64,000 bases of DNA from Desulfopila inferna. GTDB lineage: Bacteria > Desulfobacterota > Desulfobulbia > Desulfobulbales > Desulfocapsaceae. Shown in pieces: positions 27,770-37,837 of this stretch; the first letter of the stretch is position 1, and every line of letters begins with the position of its first letter. Location of the stretch: contig NZ_JAFFQE010000002.1 of assembly GCF_016919005.1 (NCBI RefSeq), positions 62,001 to 126,000 of the forward strand, read 5' to 3'. Position numbers and translations under genes: made by a program. The notes beneath the pieces were generated by a model. It had not been told where the DNA came from. It did not search any database and saw nothing but the letters and a program-made list of their open reading frames with translations.

Positions 27770-28908
27770 GTCAGTGCGCTGCCGATTACCAGACGCTGTA
27801 TCTCGCTTGTGCCTTCATATATTTCCGTGATTTTAGCATCCCGCATCATTCTCTCCACGGGAAAATCACGGGTGTAGCCATAACCGCCAAGCAGCTGCAC
27901 GCTCTGCGTGGTGACCTTCATCGCCGTCTCGGCGGCAAAAAGCTTGGCCATGGCCGAATCCTGTGAATAGGGCAGTCCATTACTGGCCCGATATGCCGCA
28001 TTATATACCATATACCTGGCAGCCTGAATTTGAGTCGCCATATCGGCGAGCTGGAACAGCACTCCCTGAAAAGCGGTAATCGGCTTATCGAACTGTTTGC
28101 GTTCCCGGCAGTAGACGACCGCCGCGTCCATGGCCCCCTGAGCGATGCCGAGGGCCTGGGCGGCAATTCCAACCCGTCCGCCATCCAGAGTTTTCATGGC
28201 AACAGTAAAACCCTGACCCTCTTCGCCCAGCATATCGGCCTGAGTCACCCGGCAATTTTCGAAAATGAGTTCGAGGGTGGGAGATGAACGAATGCCCATC
28301 TTTTTCTCTTTTTTACCGAAAGAAAATCCTTCTGCACCCTTTTCAATGATGAATGCGCTGATGCCGCGATGTTTTTTGGCTTCTCGGTCTGTTCGGGCAA
28401 GGACCACATAGGTGTCCGCCTCACCGCCATTGGTGATGAATATCTTGGTGCCGTTCAGTATCCAGTCATTGCCGTCTCTGACCGCAGTTGTCTTGGTGCC
28501 GCCGGCATCGGATCCGGCTGCCGGTTCGGTCAGACCGAAAGCACCCATGGCTCTGCCCTCTGCCAAAGGTATGAGAAATTTTTGCTTTTGCTCTTCGCTG
28601 CCAAAGAGATAAATGGGATTGGCACAGAGCGACAGATGCGCCGAAAGCGTCACTCCGGTTGAAGCGCATACCCGCGAGAGTTCTTCAACGGCTATGGCAT
28701 AGCTGATGTAATCCGAAGCGGCACCGCCGTATTCCTCAGGAAAAACAATGCCGGTAAGTCCGAGCTCGGCAAGCCTGCCAAACATCAGAGCCCTGTCAAA
28801 ACGTTCTTCTTCATCACGCAAAGCAGCCGAAGGAGCTATCTCATCCTCGGCAAAGCTCCGCACCATCTCACGAATCAGGTTTTGTTCCTCGGTCAGCTCG
28901 AATTTCAT
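27763..28908 (-). CDS. Acyl-CoA dehydrogenase (short/medium-chain type)
   Basis: This 381-residue flavoprotein oxidises acyl-CoA to trans-2-enoyl-CoA. The FAD and substrate motifs [28 protein letters not shown] and [18 protein letters not shown] are intact. The catalytic glutamate is in YEGTSEIQR near the C-terminus. It leads the block encoding the EMO-like protein and EtfBA, so these are its probable electron acceptors. The stop codon TAG is completed by the inserted element; without the insertion it would be TAA. A promoter with an ACGTAAAG motif lies 60 bases upstream. Confidence 0.94.
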   Translation of the reverse strand: MKFELTEEQNLIREMVRSFAEDEIAPSAALRDEEERFDRALMFGRLAELGLTGIVFPEEYGGAASDYISYAIAVEELSRVCASTGVTLSAHLSLCANPIYLFGSEEQKQKFLIPLAEGRAMGAFGLTEPAAGSDAGGTKTTAVRDGNDWILNGTKIFITNGGEADTYVVLARTDREAKKHRGISAFIIEKGAEGFSFGKKEKKMGIRSSPTLELIFENCRVTQADMLGEEGQGFTVAMKTLDGGRVGIAAQALGIAQGAMDAAVVYCRERKQFDKPITAFQGVLFQLADMATQIQAARYMVYNAAYRASNGLPYSQDSAMAKLFAAETAMKVTTQSVQLLGGYGYTRDFPVERMMRDAKITEIYEGTSEIQRLVIGSALTR

Positions 28909-28964
28909 GCGCCCTCTTTTCTTAAACTTTATTTCACCAAAATCCCTGAAGCCCTTTGAAAAAC

Positions 28965-28993
28965 CTTATACAGTTTCTTTACGTAAAGGTCAA
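28965..28993 (-). promoter_or_regulatory. Promoter of acyl-CoA dehydrogenase with palindromic operator in the spacer
   Basis: Read on the minus strand: TTGACC (-35), a 17-base spacer beginning TTTACGTAAAG, then TATAAG (-10). The perfect palindrome CTTTACGTAAAG lies between the two boxes, a position typical of MerR-family control. The promoter of the fadD operon at 57.56 kb has the same design, with the same -10 hexamer. Confidence 0.7.
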
Positions 28994-29221
28994 GAGTAAA
29001 CACCAACAAAATAACCTGTATCCTGCCCTGCCCCACTGACAAATTTAAAGGTGTAAGTCTCCAGACAAATACTAATTTTAAAACAACCCCTCTGTCTGCA
29101 CCGGTTAATGCGCTCTTCTGAAATTTTCACTGGAAGACGAGCGCAACGGGAACTTCAGCCACGACGGCCTCATTATCAACAAGTGGTTATTGCTGCAGAG
29201 TTACCGATTTTTTTGATTTTT

Positions 29222-29277
29222 GTTGACAGTTGCCAAAGACTAGTGCTAGTTTATCTTAAAGGTTACGTAAAGGTCAA
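29222..29277 (+). promoter_or_regulatory. Promoter region of the merR-like gene with TTACGTAA operator
   Basis: TTGACA lies at about 29223-29228, and the motif GGTTACGTAAAGGTCAAG at 29261-29278. The inverse reading TTGACC-TTTACGTAACC has the same -35/operator layout as the promoters of the target genes. The region probably serves autoregulation of the regulator gene and perhaps a second minus-strand start for the acyl-CoA dehydrogenase operon. The rest of the 28909-29356 gap shows nothing else. Confidence 0.55.
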
Positions 29278-29356
29278 GTATCAAGGGGACTCAACACATC
29301 CCTTTCCAATATCAGCATTGATATTTATAACACAGCCGCACACATCGGTACAGATA

Positions 29357-29755
29357 ATGAACGACAACAAACAAGAAAAGTCCGTCCAGATCGGAAAATT
29401 GGCGAAAGAATTAGGTATTACCACCAGAACAATACGCTATTATGAAGAGATCGGGCTGATGGGTGAATCAGAACGTCTCGGCGGTGGAACCAGGACATAT
29501 ACCCAGGACGATATCCTGCGACTCAAATTCATCCTCAAACTGAAGGAGTTGGGTATTTCTCTGAAGGAAATGCAGGAATTAGCGGAAAACTACGATATCA
29601 ACCAACAGAATTTTCACACCATAACTCCCAAATTGATCGAAATTCTTGATTTGCATATATCAAAGGTTGATGCGAAGATAGCAAACCTCTCATCACTGAG
29701 AAGCGATATCGTTGATTACAGAGTTCGTATTATGGATCTTCTCAGCCGTCAGTAG
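29357..29755 (+). CDS. MerR-family regulator, candidate fatty-acid regulon controller
   Basis: This 132-residue protein has the MerR winged helix at its N-terminus (VQIGKLAKELGITTRTIRYYEEIGLM, in the segment around residues 10-35). It continues with GGGTRTYTQDDILRLKFILKLKELGISLKEM and a C-terminal coiled coil. There are no metal-binding cysteines, so it is not a metal sensor; it resembles regulators of branched-chain or fatty acyl-CoA catabolism such as LiuR. The ATG at 29357 begins the family-like protein; the frame further upstream overlaps the operator. It is divergent from the acyl-CoA dehydrogenase operon. Confidence 0.85.
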   Translation: MNDNKQEKSVQIGKLAKELGITTRTIRYYEEIGLMGESERLGGGTRTYTQDDILRLKFILKLKELGISLKEMQELAENYDINQQNFHTITPKLIEILDLHISKVDAKIANLSSLRSDIVDYRVRIMDLLSRQ

Positions 29756-29835
29756 AAAAAAAGCAATCAGCTTGCCTTGCTCTTTTCTCTCCTGAGGCTC
29801 CGACATAACTGAACCTCTCCGGATTACCAACGGCT

Positions 29836-30750
29836 TCAGTTTTTTTCGACTACTTTTTTTTCGACAATCGAAGGGTGAGTTTTCCAGCGACGGTGCATCC
29901 AGAGCCAGTGTCCCGGGTAATCTCTCACATAGGATTCCAATCCGGCGGTGCAGCGCTGCATGATCTCATGAATGTTCTCAGGCGTGGCACCCTGGCCGTA
30001 GTCAAGCTCGACTTCTTCGAAAATTACCTGCAGAGAGCCATCGCGCTGACGAATCGATGAGACGAGAATCATGGCGGCGCCTGTCTTCAGAGCGAAGAGG
30101 GCGGGACCTTTAGGAGTAGAACAGGGTTGATTGAAAAAACTGACAAAGGTTCCGTTTCTGCCGGCATCCTGGTCCATCAGCATGGCCATCGCTTCATTTT
30201 TTCGCAACGTCTTCAACATCAGGCGTACCGACATACCCTTCGGCAAAATGCTGATTCCAACCCCCATCCTGTATTTGTTCACCATTCTGTCTATATGGGG
30301 ATTGGCTATGCCGGCAACCACATAGGTGAGCGGATAGCCACTGGCGCTGATTGCTGCGCCCATATACTCCCAGTTTCCAAAATGACCGCCGACCAGAATA
30401 ACACCCTTCCCTTTGGAAAAGGCCCGCTGCATTACTCCCTCGTTCTTAAACTTCACTATTTCCAGTAAGGATTTTTTCGACAGACCTGGTAAGCAGAGAT
30501 ATTCAAGGCTGTTCATCCCCAGATTTCTATAGGTATCTCTGGCAATGGCGGCAACCTCCCGGTTGCTTTTATCCGGAAAGGCGCGCTTAACTTGATTCAA
30601 GGTGATTTTTTTACGGACGGGAATGCAATAGAAGATTAGATCTCCGATCCTTTCTCCGAGGAGAAGCACCATCTTACGCGGCAGCAGACGAATGAACCAT
30701 CCCAGAAAAACGACGATCTTATATTCTGGCAAATAACGATATTTTTTCAT
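29836..30750 (-). CDS. LpxL/HtrB-like lysophospholipid acyltransferase
   Basis: This 304-residue membrane-associated acyltransferase has an N-terminal hydrophobic anchor (KIVVFLGWFIRLLP) and the catalytic H-x4-E motif in GGHFGNWEYMG. It also has MLMDQDAGRNGTFVSFFNQP, which matches the lipid A biosynthesis acyltransferase family. It probably adds a secondary acyl chain to lipid A. The start at 30750 gives the family's usual length; the frame continues 40 codons upstream without family similarity, so the start is moderately sure. Confidence 0.85.
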   Translation of the reverse strand: MKKYRYLPEYKIVVFLGWFIRLLPRKMVLLLGERIGDLIFYCIPVRKKITLNQVKRAFPDKSNREVAAIARDTYRNLGMNSLEYLCLPGLSKKSLLEIVKFKNEGVMQRAFSKGKGVILVGGHFGNWEYMGAAISASGYPLTYVVAGIANPHIDRMVNKYRMGVGISILPKGMSVRLMLKTLRKNEAMAMLMDQDAGRNGTFVSFFNQPCSTPKGPALFALKTGAAMILVSSIRQRDGSLQVIFEEVELDYGQGATPENIHEIMQRCTAGLESYVRDYPGHWLWMHRRWKTHPSIVEKKVVEKN

Positions 30751-31087
30751 TTGAAATTGATGTCTCTTAACAGTATCTCTGTGGAAATTGCTCACACAGG
30801 TGATTACATCCTTTTTCCAGGAGACGCAAGGATGATTTTTTCCATTTACTCCAATGCAAAGTACTATCATGAAGATGAAAGAAGTATGCCCCTAAACCAT
30901 CGCCAGTCCCTTGATGACAGGGCATGTAGATGTATTATAGTAAAAAATAATAACAGAGGTGGTGTCTTGCCGGTTTTACACATACCGGAGGAAAAGATGT
31001 GCAATGTATTTGAGTCGTAGAAACGGCGATTCGCCGTACCACCATCATTTATTTTATTTTTGGCAATAATGGAGTTTGCGATATATT
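30751..31087. other. Intergenic region with a 15-bp palindrome
   Basis: The palindrome ACGGCGATTCGCCGT at 31023-31037 lies about 50 bases before the next ATG. It could be an operator or a very short hairpin. Open frames inside the gap have no support. Confidence 0.35.
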
Positions 31088-31420
31088 ATGATGTTCCAAC
31101 CGCTAAACGATATACAGACCGTCAACATCCCCCGCAGTGTAGAAGAGGTCGTAGAAATTCTTTATCGTGATTTACTGTTCAGAGATAAAGTCATCCTCGC
31201 CTCTCTTTCCGAGAAGGAGTTGGAAGCTTCCGTCTATCTGGCTCTGGCGAAAACTATTCGAGAAGAATTCGGACTCTACAGTGGAAATCATGAACTGCTT
31301 TCTTCATGTTCGTCATTTTTAGGCAACCGTTACGACAAATATGAGGATCCCGCCATGGTTATCATCAAAGAGCTATGGAAAAAAATAAAAGACACACACC
31401 GCTTGCGTTCGGTAAAGTAA
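31088..31420 (+). CDS. DUF6794-like small protein
   Basis: This is a protein of 110 residues. The pattern IPRSVEEVVEILYRDL, KVILASLSEKELEASVYLALA, IREEFGLYSGNHELLSSC and a closing DPAMVIIKELWKKI resembles the DUF6794 family, whose function is unknown. The ATG at 31088 (or 31091) follows GGAG at 31071-31074. It stands alone, with no operon partner. Confidence 0.6.
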   Translation: MMFQPLNDIQTVNIPRSVEEVVEILYRDLLFRDKVILASLSEKELEASVYLALAKTIREEFGLYSGNHELLSSCSSFLGNRYDKYEDPAMVIIKELWKKIKDTHRLRSVK

Positions 31421-31644
31421 AGGTGACAGGCGCCTCAATCTTTTCTTCCAATTTATTCAAAAACTTGCGACAGCACAATTTTTGTTTTAGAATTGCCTTC
31501 CAGGAAGTTCATATCTTATGATAATTTCGTTCCGGATGATCTTCCCATAGCAGAGAACAGTGTCCTATCTGATTCATAGCGCAACTGTTTTACTGAAATA
31601 ACCGACAAAATCTTTTTGTGTCAATCGTGATTGAGGTAAAAATT

Positions 31645-32166
31645 ATGACGGAAGAACAGTCCTACATACTAACGATGCTTGTAGAAAATAAACCGAGTGT
31701 AACCTCCAGAATAACCGGATTGTTCTCAGGCAGGGGGTACAATATGGAGAGCATCTGCGGTGCTCCTACTCATGATCCTAAAATTTCAAGAATTACCATA
31801 AAAACCAAATCATCACCTGATCAATTCATAGAAATCAAGGGTCAACTGAACCGCCTGATCGATGTCATCAAACTCCGCGACATGACCGAGGACGAAAAGG
31901 CCGTAAAGAGGGAAATGGCGCTTATAAGTGTCGGAATAACACCCAAGAACAGAACGGAACTGATCCAGCTGGTTGACATTTTCAATGCAAAAATTGTCAA
32001 TGCGGGGGCCGATTCCTATATCGTTGAAGTAACCGGTACGGAAGACAAAGTAAGCTCGCTGATAGAACTCCTTCGTCCTCTCGGGATCAAGAAGGTTACT
32101 CGATCAGGAATACTCGCCCTTTACAAGGAGTTGGAGGACAGTCATAAAACGGATGCCAATGACTGA
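31645..32166 (+). CDS. ilvN: Acetolactate synthase small (regulatory) subunit
   Basis: This 173-residue protein carries an N-terminal ACT domain with the signature VENKPSVTSRITGLFSGRGYNMESI and the typical IlvN/IlvH C-terminal half, with KREMALISVG and VTGTEDKVSSLIELLRPLGIK. It confers valine feedback control on acetolactate synthase, the first step of branched-chain amino acid synthesis. No ilvB is adjacent, which is unusual because the two normally form an operon. TTGAGG precedes the ATG at 31645. Confidence 0.93.
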   Translation: MTEEQSYILTMLVENKPSVTSRITGLFSGRGYNMESICGAPTHDPKISRITIKTKSSPDQFIEIKGQLNRLIDVIKLRDMTEDEKAVKREMALISVGITPKNRTELIQLVDIFNAKIVNAGADSYIVEVTGTEDKVSSLIELLRPLGIKKVTRSGILALYKELEDSHKTDAND

Positions 32167-32175
32167 ATGTGAGAA

Positions 32176-32211
32176 GGCAAGGCATCACAGTATCCTGCGC
32201 AATGCCTTGCC
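32176..32211. terminator. 10-bp inverted repeat between convergent genes
   Basis: GGCAAGGCAT at 32176-32185 pairs perfectly with ATGCCTTGCC at 32202-32211 just after the ilvN stop codon. There is no uridine run, so it may be a transcript-end stabiliser or a weak bidirectional terminator. Confidence 0.4.
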
Positions 32212-32250
32212 CATCTATCCGGCTGAGCGGGATTAGAACTAGAACGAATT

Positions 32251-32712
32251 TTACCTATTCTGCAGTTCCCACTGCCCCTGGGCATTCCTGCACGCGGTGG
32301 TGTAGGTCTTTTCAGTTTTGCCATCAATTGTGGCTAATATTTCCGCCTGTCTGCAAGGCCTTTGCGGAGCGCTCTGGGTTGTATATGCCGGCTGAGGAGT
32401 AACCTGATAAACATTGCCGCTGTCCGGATTCTGCCAGGAAGTGGTTTGTCCCGAAGGAGCAAACTCGTAAGCATGGTTGAGTTCTTTTCTGTCGAATTTG
32501 TCCATTTCATTACCGACAATATATCCAACCAAACCACCGACTGCAGCGCCTATCAGTGTTGCTTCGGTACTTCTGCCGATGGCCTGGCCGAGCAAGGCTC
32601 CACCGGCAGAGCCTCCCACGGCCCCCTGCTGTCCCTTGTTCATATCCAGATTGGCGCAGGATGTCATAATCAAGGCCATAAGACCAGCCAGTGTAAGTGC
32701 AATTATCCTCAT
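32251..32712 (-). CDS. Glycine-zipper outer-membrane lipoprotein (SlyB/17-kDa antigen-like)
   Basis: This 153-residue protein begins with a lipoprotein signal, MRIIALTLAGLMALIMTSC, in which MTSC is the lipobox. It continues with a glycine-zipper segment GAVGGSAGGALLGQAIGRST and GAAVGGLVGYIVGN that would insert in a membrane. The C-terminal half has the 17-kDa-antigen-like region with CRQAEILATIDG. It is probably an envelope-integrity lipoprotein; specific function is unknown. Confidence 0.8.
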   Translation of the reverse strand: MRIIALTLAGLMALIMTSCANLDMNKGQQGAVGGSAGGALLGQAIGRSTEATLIGAAVGGLVGYIVGNEMDKFDRKELNHAYEFAPSGQTTSWQNPDSGNVYQVTPQPAYTTQSAPQRPCRQAEILATIDGKTEKTYTTACRNAQGQWELQNR

Positions 32713-32890
32713 GTATTCCTCCATCGTTTGTTAATAACCTTCGTATGAATGCCTTTATGCATTCCAAAAAAAATCGTACCAATTGAATATCAGTCTAATT
32801 CTAACCTCTTCGGTTTAACTGTCAAGAAACGGTTTTCCGGTATTCCGCAAAACTTTCTTCAGTTTTCTTTTTTCTTTCCCTTACGGTATG

Positions 32891-33307
32891 TCAAAATAAT
32901 TTTCCCGACCTGCTGCGGTTTTCCACTTCTAAAACGACCTTACGAATCTTAACATCACCATTGAGCAAAAGCTGCCATGGGCCCCAGCTCTGCCTGAAGG
33001 GATTGGCCAATTCCATTTGGCGGCCAACCTGATATACTCCACTGCTGTTCGGTCCCACACGAAGCTGCGCCAGCCCTTTACCCTTTTCAGATGTGCCAGT
33101 CAGAATAACCTTATGCAAAAGCAGGTCACTCACATTGATCCCCGGATATTGCCGGATCAACTCTTTTTTTAGGAAAATGGCTGCCTGCTCTCCCCTGCGG
33201 CTCTGCATATGACTGTCGGTAAAATCAAGCACAATCCTCTGTCTCTCAGCCATTGCCGGCAAAGGCAGTAAAAAAAAGAGAAACAGTACAATCACCATTG
33301 AGATCAT
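32891..33307 (-). CDS. Secreted hypothetical protein
   Basis: The protein has a clear Sec signal (MISMVIVLFLFFLLPLPAMA) and then about 118 residues with no family that I recognise (IVLDFTDSHMQSRRGEQAA, IFLKKELIRQYPGIN, VEVENRSRSGK-like end). A GTG start at 33382 with AGAGG in front is an alternative that would put a 25-residue hydrophilic extension before the signal, which is less likely. Mature part is basic and probably periplasmic. Confidence 0.6.
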   Translation of the reverse strand: MISMVIVLFLFFLLPLPAMAERQRIVLDFTDSHMQSRRGEQAAIFLKKELIRQYPGINVSDLLLHKVILTGTSEKGKGLAQLRVGPNSSGVYQVGRQMELANPFRQSWGPWQLLLNGDVKIRKVVLEVENRSRSGKLF

Positions 33308-33382
33308 GTAACATACATTATATCCTCCCTCATTGCTTCGAAAACACCGCTCCTTAAATTTTCTCTCCGCATTAACCTTCAC

Positions 33383-33830
33383 ATTTTACCTCTTCTGCTG
33401 AATGACTTTTTTACCTGCCGTTTATGCTTCCTACTCTATCAATGGAAATTTTTATTGTCAGTAGACAGCTGGTTACATCTTGTAAATTCAGAGGCATGTC
33501 TTCCCGATGTCGGGTCGAGTTGCGATTTCAGTGGAAGTTATCAGGCTTTACTCCTGAAAAACCGCCGCTCAGTAAAGCCAGGATTGGATTAAACTTCGTC
33601 TTTTTGACCTAAGTCAATGAAGGCCGGGAACAGCTATGCCACAATGTGAACTATCAGATAATTTTTTGTATTTGTTGTAGACTAGTCATATAGAAGCGGC
33701 AAAGCTCAATGCTTCCTGAAAACTGCCGCTGTTAACCTGTGCAATTTTTTTTCTTTCTGCGGCGGATTGAGGGTGATAATCCCACCTCTTTTCCACAAGA
33801 ACTCAGATTCATTACAGAAAAGGAGACCCA
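33383..33830. other. Upstream region of the nap operon
   Basis: This gap of about 450 bases shows no supported gene. It should carry the promoter of the nap operon, but I see no unambiguous -35/-10 pair or FNR-type palindrome by eye. AAGGAG at 33821-33826 is the ribosome binding site of napD. Confidence 0.4.
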
Positions 33831-34100
33831 ATGCCGATTTTCGGATATCTGGCGATACCCAGAAAAGGCGCACTGCAGCAGCTTCGCAAGGACCTGCAGG
33901 CACTTTGCCGCTGTGAAGTTATTCCCGCTCAGAACAGGGAGGTGGTCGTTCTGGTCACTGATACCCGAAATGATGAGGAGGAAAAGGCACTGCAAAGGAG
34001 CCTGCAAAATCTTGACTCCCTGCAATCCCTCAGTATGACCTTTGGCCACGGCGATGTTCCTTATAACGATAAACCTGGAGATGACCATGAAACTCGATAG
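33831..34100 (+). CDS. napD: NapD-like nitrate reductase maturation chaperone
   Basis: This 89-residue protein has the ferredoxin-fold layout of NapD: a short opening strand (MPIFGYLAI), a helix, the strand [21 protein letters not shown] and the closing [15 protein letters not shown]. NapD binds the Tat signal of NapA and delays export until the molybdenum cofactor is inserted. It overlaps the start of napA by 14 bases, so the pair is translationally coupled. Similarity is moderate, and position is the stronger argument. Confidence 0.78.
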   Translation: MPIFGYLAIPRKGALQQLRKDLQALCRCEVIPAQNREVVVLVTDTRNDEEEKALQRSLQNLDSLQSLSMTFGHGDVPYNDKPGDDHETR

Positions 34101-36405
34101 AAGATCATTTATTAAATATGCCGCAGCCGCCAGTGCCATTACCACGGCAGGATCACTTTTCCCCGGTATTTCCTTTGCCGACTGGACTCGTCAGCAGGGA
34201 GCACCCGGCATTCTTTCATGGAAAAAATCTCCTTGCCGTTTTTGCGGTACCGGCTGCGGTGTACTCGTCGGTGTCTCCGAGGGCCGGGCGGTTGCCGTAA
34301 AAGGCGATCCCAACTGTAGTGTCAACAAGGGGTTGTGCTGTGTAAAAGGCTACCATTCCATCCAGGCCCTCTACGGCAACGACAGGATCACCATGGCCAA
34401 AGTGCGCCGCAACAACGAAATGATCGAGGTACCCATAGAAGAAGCCCTCGATCTTATCGCCGAAAAGGCGAAAGAAACCATACGCGACCATGGCAAAGAT
34501 GCGGTGGCCATCTACGGTTCGGGCCAGTGGACCATACCGGATGGCTATGTGGCCTCCAAATTGTTCAAGGGCTGCATCGGTACCAACAATGTCGAGGCAA
34601 ACGCCAGATTGTGCATGTCCAGCGCTGTAACCGGGTTTATGACCAGCTTTGGTCTGGATGAACCCATGGGATGTTACGAAGACATAGATCACGCCGATGT
34701 CTTTGTCACCTGGGGCAATAACATGGCGGAAATGCATCCGGTGCTTTTTTCCAGAATGCTTGCCAACCGCAAGCGCAGGAAAAATGTGACAATCATAGAT
34801 TTTGCCACCCGGACAACGCGCAGCAGCCAGGCCTCTGATCGTTCGATACTCTTCAAACCGCAGACCGACCTGGCTGTGGCCAACGCCATCTGCCATGAGA
34901 TAATCAAAAATAACTGGGTCAACCGGGACTTCATCGACAAACACGTATCCTTCCACAAAGGGAAAACCTCTATCGGCTATGGCACCGAAGACCATTTCCA
35001 GTTCACGGATAAAGCCGAATCCATATCTTTCGAAGAGTATACCCTTTTCCTGGAAGACTATACTCCGGAAAAAGTGGAGCGGATCTCAGGCGTGCCGGCA
35101 AGAGATATAAAATACCTCGCCGCTCTCTACGGCGATCCCGCCAAAAAAGTCACCTCTTTCTGGTGTATGGGCATGAATCAGCATACACGGGGCACCTGGA
35201 TCAATAATCTGGTCTACAATATTCATCTGCTGGTTGGCAAAATTTCCACTCCCGGCAACAGCCCCTTTTCCCTGACCGGCCAGCCCAGCGCCTGCGGCAC
35301 AGTGCGCGAGGTCGGCACCCTGACCCACAAACTCCCCCATGGAGTGGTCGCCAATGAACAGGACCGGGCAATGGCGGAAGAGATCTGGGAACTTGCCCCC
35401 GGCTCTATTGATCCCAAACCTACCTATCATACCGTCGAAATGTTTCGTGCTCTGGACCGCGGCGATATCCGCTTTATCTGGATCCAGGTGACCAATCCGA
35501 TGGTGACCATGCCCAATTTAAAGCGGTATCGAGAGGGGGCTCAAAAGGATGGCCGCTTTATTGTCGTCTCCGATGTTTATCCTACTCCGACAACGGATAT
35601 CGCCGATGTCATCCTGCCGGCCGCCATGTGGATTGAACAGGAAGGCATGTTCGGCAATTCCGAACGCCGTACCCAGCACTTCGAACAGATCGTCGACCCG
35701 CCCGGCGAAGCGATGTCAGACACCTGGCAGATCATCGAGGTGGCGAGAAGGCTGGGCTATGAAAAGCAGTTTCCCTGGTCCCGGGATAATTATATCGAAA
35801 AAATATGGGAAGAATATCGATTGTTTCATGCCGGTCCCAAACACGAAATGGCGCCTTATTCCGTACTGCGGCAACGCTCCGGTGTGCAATGGCCTTTCGT
35901 CGACGGCAGGGAAACCCGCTGGCGCTACAATCCGCAATACGACCCGGCCTGTACCTCGGGCGATGATTTTCACTTTTACGGCAAGAAGGATAACCGTGCC
36001 TGGATATGGGCCCGTCCCTATGAACCGGCTGCGGAATCACCGGATAGTGAATATTCCTTCTGGCTCAACACCGGACGTGTTCTCGAACACTGGCACACCG
36101 GCTCGATGACCAGGCGGGTACCGGTTCTGCACAACGCCGTTCCTTCTTCCTATGTGGAAATCAACCCTGAAGATGCCGCCCAGCTCGGCCTGGTAGATGG
36201 TGAGAAGGTCAAAATTTCTTCACGGCGCGGGTCCATTGTCATGCCTGCATCGATCCGGGGGCGGGGGATGCCGCCGCGCGGTCAGGTCTTCGTGCCCTTT
36301 TTCGATGAAAAATACCTGATCAACGAAGTGACGCTTGACGCATTCTGCCCCATTTCCAAACAACCTGATTATAAAAAGTGCGCCGTCAAAGTGGAGAAAG
36401 CATGA
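34087..36405 (+). CDS. napA: Periplasmic nitrate reductase catalytic subunit NapA
   Basis: This 772-residue molybdoenzyme reduces nitrate to nitrite in the periplasm. It has a twin-arginine signal ([10 protein letters not shown]). The [4Fe-4S] ligands are C50, C53 and C57 ([10 protein letters not shown]) and C84. The molybdenum-binding cysteine is C176 in [14 protein letters not shown], the NapA form of this motif. Downstream segments [21 protein letters not shown] and [18 protein letters not shown] also match NapA. Overlap with napD before it and a 4-base ATGA overlap with the cytochrome gene after it point to one transcript. No napC, napG or napH is present; NrfC/NrfD-type subunits take that place. 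Confidence 0.93.
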   Translation: MKLDRRSFIKYAAAASAITTAGSLFPGISFADWTRQQGAPGILSWKKSPCRFCGTGCGVLVGVSEGRAVAVKGDPNCSVNKGLCCVKGYHSIQALYGNDRITMAKVRRNNEMIEVPIEEALDLIAEKAKETIRDHGKDAVAIYGSGQWTIPDGYVASKLFKGCIGTNNVEANARLCMSSAVTGFMTSFGLDEPMGCYEDIDHADVFVTWGNNMAEMHPVLFSRMLANRKRRKNVTIIDFATRTTRSSQASDRSILFKPQTDLAVANAICHEIIKNNWVNRDFIDKHVSFHKGKTSIGYGTEDHFQFTDKAESISFEEYTLFLEDYTPEKVERISGVPARDIKYLAALYGDPAKKVTSFWCMGMNQHTRGTWINNLVYNIHLLVGKISTPGNSPFSLTGQPSACGTVREVGTLTHKLPHGVVANEQDRAMAEEIWELAPGSIDPKPTYHTVEMFRALDRGDIRFIWIQVTNPMVTMPNLKRYREGAQKDGRFIVVSDVYPTPTTDIADVILPAAMWIEQEGMFGNSERRTQHFEQIVDPPGEAMSDTWQIIEVARRLGYEKQFPWSRDNYIEKIWEEYRLFHAGPKHEMAPYSVLRQRSGVQWPFVDGRETRWRYNPQYDPACTSGDDFHFYGKKDNRAWIWARPYEPAAESPDSEYSFWLNTGRVLEHWHTGSMTRRVPVLHNAVPSSYVEINPEDAAQLGLVDGEKVKISSRRGSIVMPASIRGRGMPPRGQVFVPFFDEKYLINEVTLDAFCPISKQPDYKKCAVKVEKA

Positions 36406-37067
36406 TGAAAACGCAACCGAGAATCAACAAACAATGGCTGTGCTGTTCTGCAACTGTTTTTCTGGGAGCTGGGATTGTCCTGCTCTCTTCCGCTGCGGGG
36501 TTTACAAAAGACATGAATTTCGATTCCCGGGGACAGCAGGTCTTTCAAAAATACGACAGTACGCCCGAGAGCTATATGTCTGCCGACTCGGGAAATCGTA
36601 ACCTTAGGAAATATTACAGTCTGCGGCAATATCCCGGGGCGCCGCCGCGAATTCCCCACCCCGTTGAAGCATCTTTCAGCGAATCCGCCCCCGATTGTCT
36701 TTCCTGCCACGAAAAGGGGGGCTTCAGTCCCGAGCACAATGCCTTTATTCCGGTCACTCCCCATCCTCAGGAAGAATCATGCCGGCAATGCCATGTTGTG
36801 CTGCCCGAAGAGCAGACAGTCTTTGTCGAACATGACTGGGAATCCATACCAACACCGCGGCTCGGGGTCTCCGCCATGGGTGGATCTCCGCCGCTGATCC
36901 CGCACACCCTGCAACTTCGTGAGAACTGCATCAGCTGCCATACCGGACCAGCAGCGGTTGTTGAAATCAGGGTGGATCATGCCGCCAGAGGAAACTGCAG
37001 GCAGTGTCACGTACCGCTCGTGCAAAGCGAACCGGTGAAGGTGTTTACCAGGAATGAGCAGCCCTAG
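36402..37067 (+). CDS. Tetraheme cytochrome built from two NapB-like repeats
   Basis: This 221-residue periplasmic protein has an N-terminal hydrophobic signal and four CXXCH heme motifs: CLSCH, CRQCH, CISCH, CRQCH. The sequence repeats itself: PPRIPH-then-CLSCH-then-CRQCH, and again PPLIPH[18 protein letters not shown]. The normal NapB subunit is dihemic, so this looks like a tandem duplication of the NapB fold. It overlaps napA by four bases and is very probably its electron donor. Confidence 0.82.
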   Translation: MMKTQPRINKQWLCCSATVFLGAGIVLLSSAAGFTKDMNFDSRGQQVFQKYDSTPESYMSADSGNRNLRKYYSLRQYPGAPPRIPHPVEASFSESAPDCLSCHEKGGFSPEHNAFIPVTPHPQEESCRQCHVVLPEEQTVFVEHDWESIPTPRLGVSAMGGSPPLIPHTLQLRENCISCHTGPAAVVEIRVDHAARGNCRQCHVPLVQSEPVKVFTRNEQP

Positions 37068-37145
37068 CCCCTACATTTCATGAAATTTCTCAGATCAGGA
37101 GAATCTTGAAATATCCGGACTGGAATTACACTTACAGGATATATT

Positions 37146-37787
37146 ATGAAAAGTGACAACTTCCTTCATCACTTCTTTTTCAAGGTATTGCTTTTGTTCC
37201 CCGCACTGTCAGTCTGCACCGGCATCATTTGTGAGCCGCGGATTTCCCTGGCATCTTCTCAAAACTCGGTAATGAGGGTGATTGAACAGGCCCAATCCCC
37301 TTATAAAGACAGTTCGGTAGAATCCGCTTTCCCCATTTTTGAGGAGACGGTCCTGTCACGGGAGCGTTATCAGGGCGGCACTTTCCGCGTCCTGGCGAGA
37401 AAAGGGAAATTAGATCGCTCCCCCTGCAGCGCTTGCCATACCGACACCGAGGTCAAGGCTCAGGACAGCGCCCGGCTAACCCATGGAGACATAGTCCTGA
37501 ACCATGGCCAGTCCGGTGCTCTCAGCTGTCTCGACTGCCATTCCCGGGAACAAAAAAATCTGCTGGAAGACAGGGAAGGCAACGCCATCGATCTTGACCA
37601 TAGTTATCAGCTTTGCGGGCAGTGTCATTTCCGGCAGAAAAGCGACTGGCTAGGGGGAGCTCACGGCAAGAGGGTAAGCAACTGGAACGGCGAGCGGGTG
37701 ATTTTCAACTGCACCACCTGTCATGATCCGCACTCTCCGCGTTTTGAAAAACGATTCCCGGCAACATATTCCCCATCACAGCCCTAG
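37146..37787 (+). CDS. Second tetraheme c-type cytochrome
   Basis: This 213-residue protein has a signal anchor at the N-terminus and four CXXCH motifs (CSACH, CLDCH, CGQCH, CTTCH with DPHSP), of the doubled-CXXCH or cytochrome c3-like class. It is placed between the NapB-like cytochrome and the NrfC-like gene. It may be the link from the membrane quinol-oxidising subunits to the NapB-like protein, the role NapC or NapM has in other organisms. Confidence 0.8.
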   Translation: MKSDNFLHHFFFKVLLLFPALSVCTGIICEPRISLASSQNSVMRVIEQAQSPYKDSSVESAFPIFEETVLSRERYQGGTFRVLARKGKLDRSPCSACHTDTEVKAQDSARLTHGDIVLNHGQSGALSCLDCHSREQKNLLEDREGNAIDLDHSYQLCGQCHFRQKSDWLGGAHGKRVSNWNGERVIFNCTTCHDPHSPRFEKRFPATYSPSQP

Positions 37788-37837
37788 AGGTTGTCCGAGA
37801 ATCAGGCAAACATGGTCTCTAATCCCAGGTGAAATAA

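Noticed and set aside
34087-36405. Formate dehydrogenase or QrcB instead of NapA
   Set aside because: The Mo-ligand segment [11 protein letters not shown], the adjacent NapD-like gene and the NapB-like cytochrome fit NapA; QrcB lacks the Mo ligand, and FdhA would have Sec or Cys in a different context.
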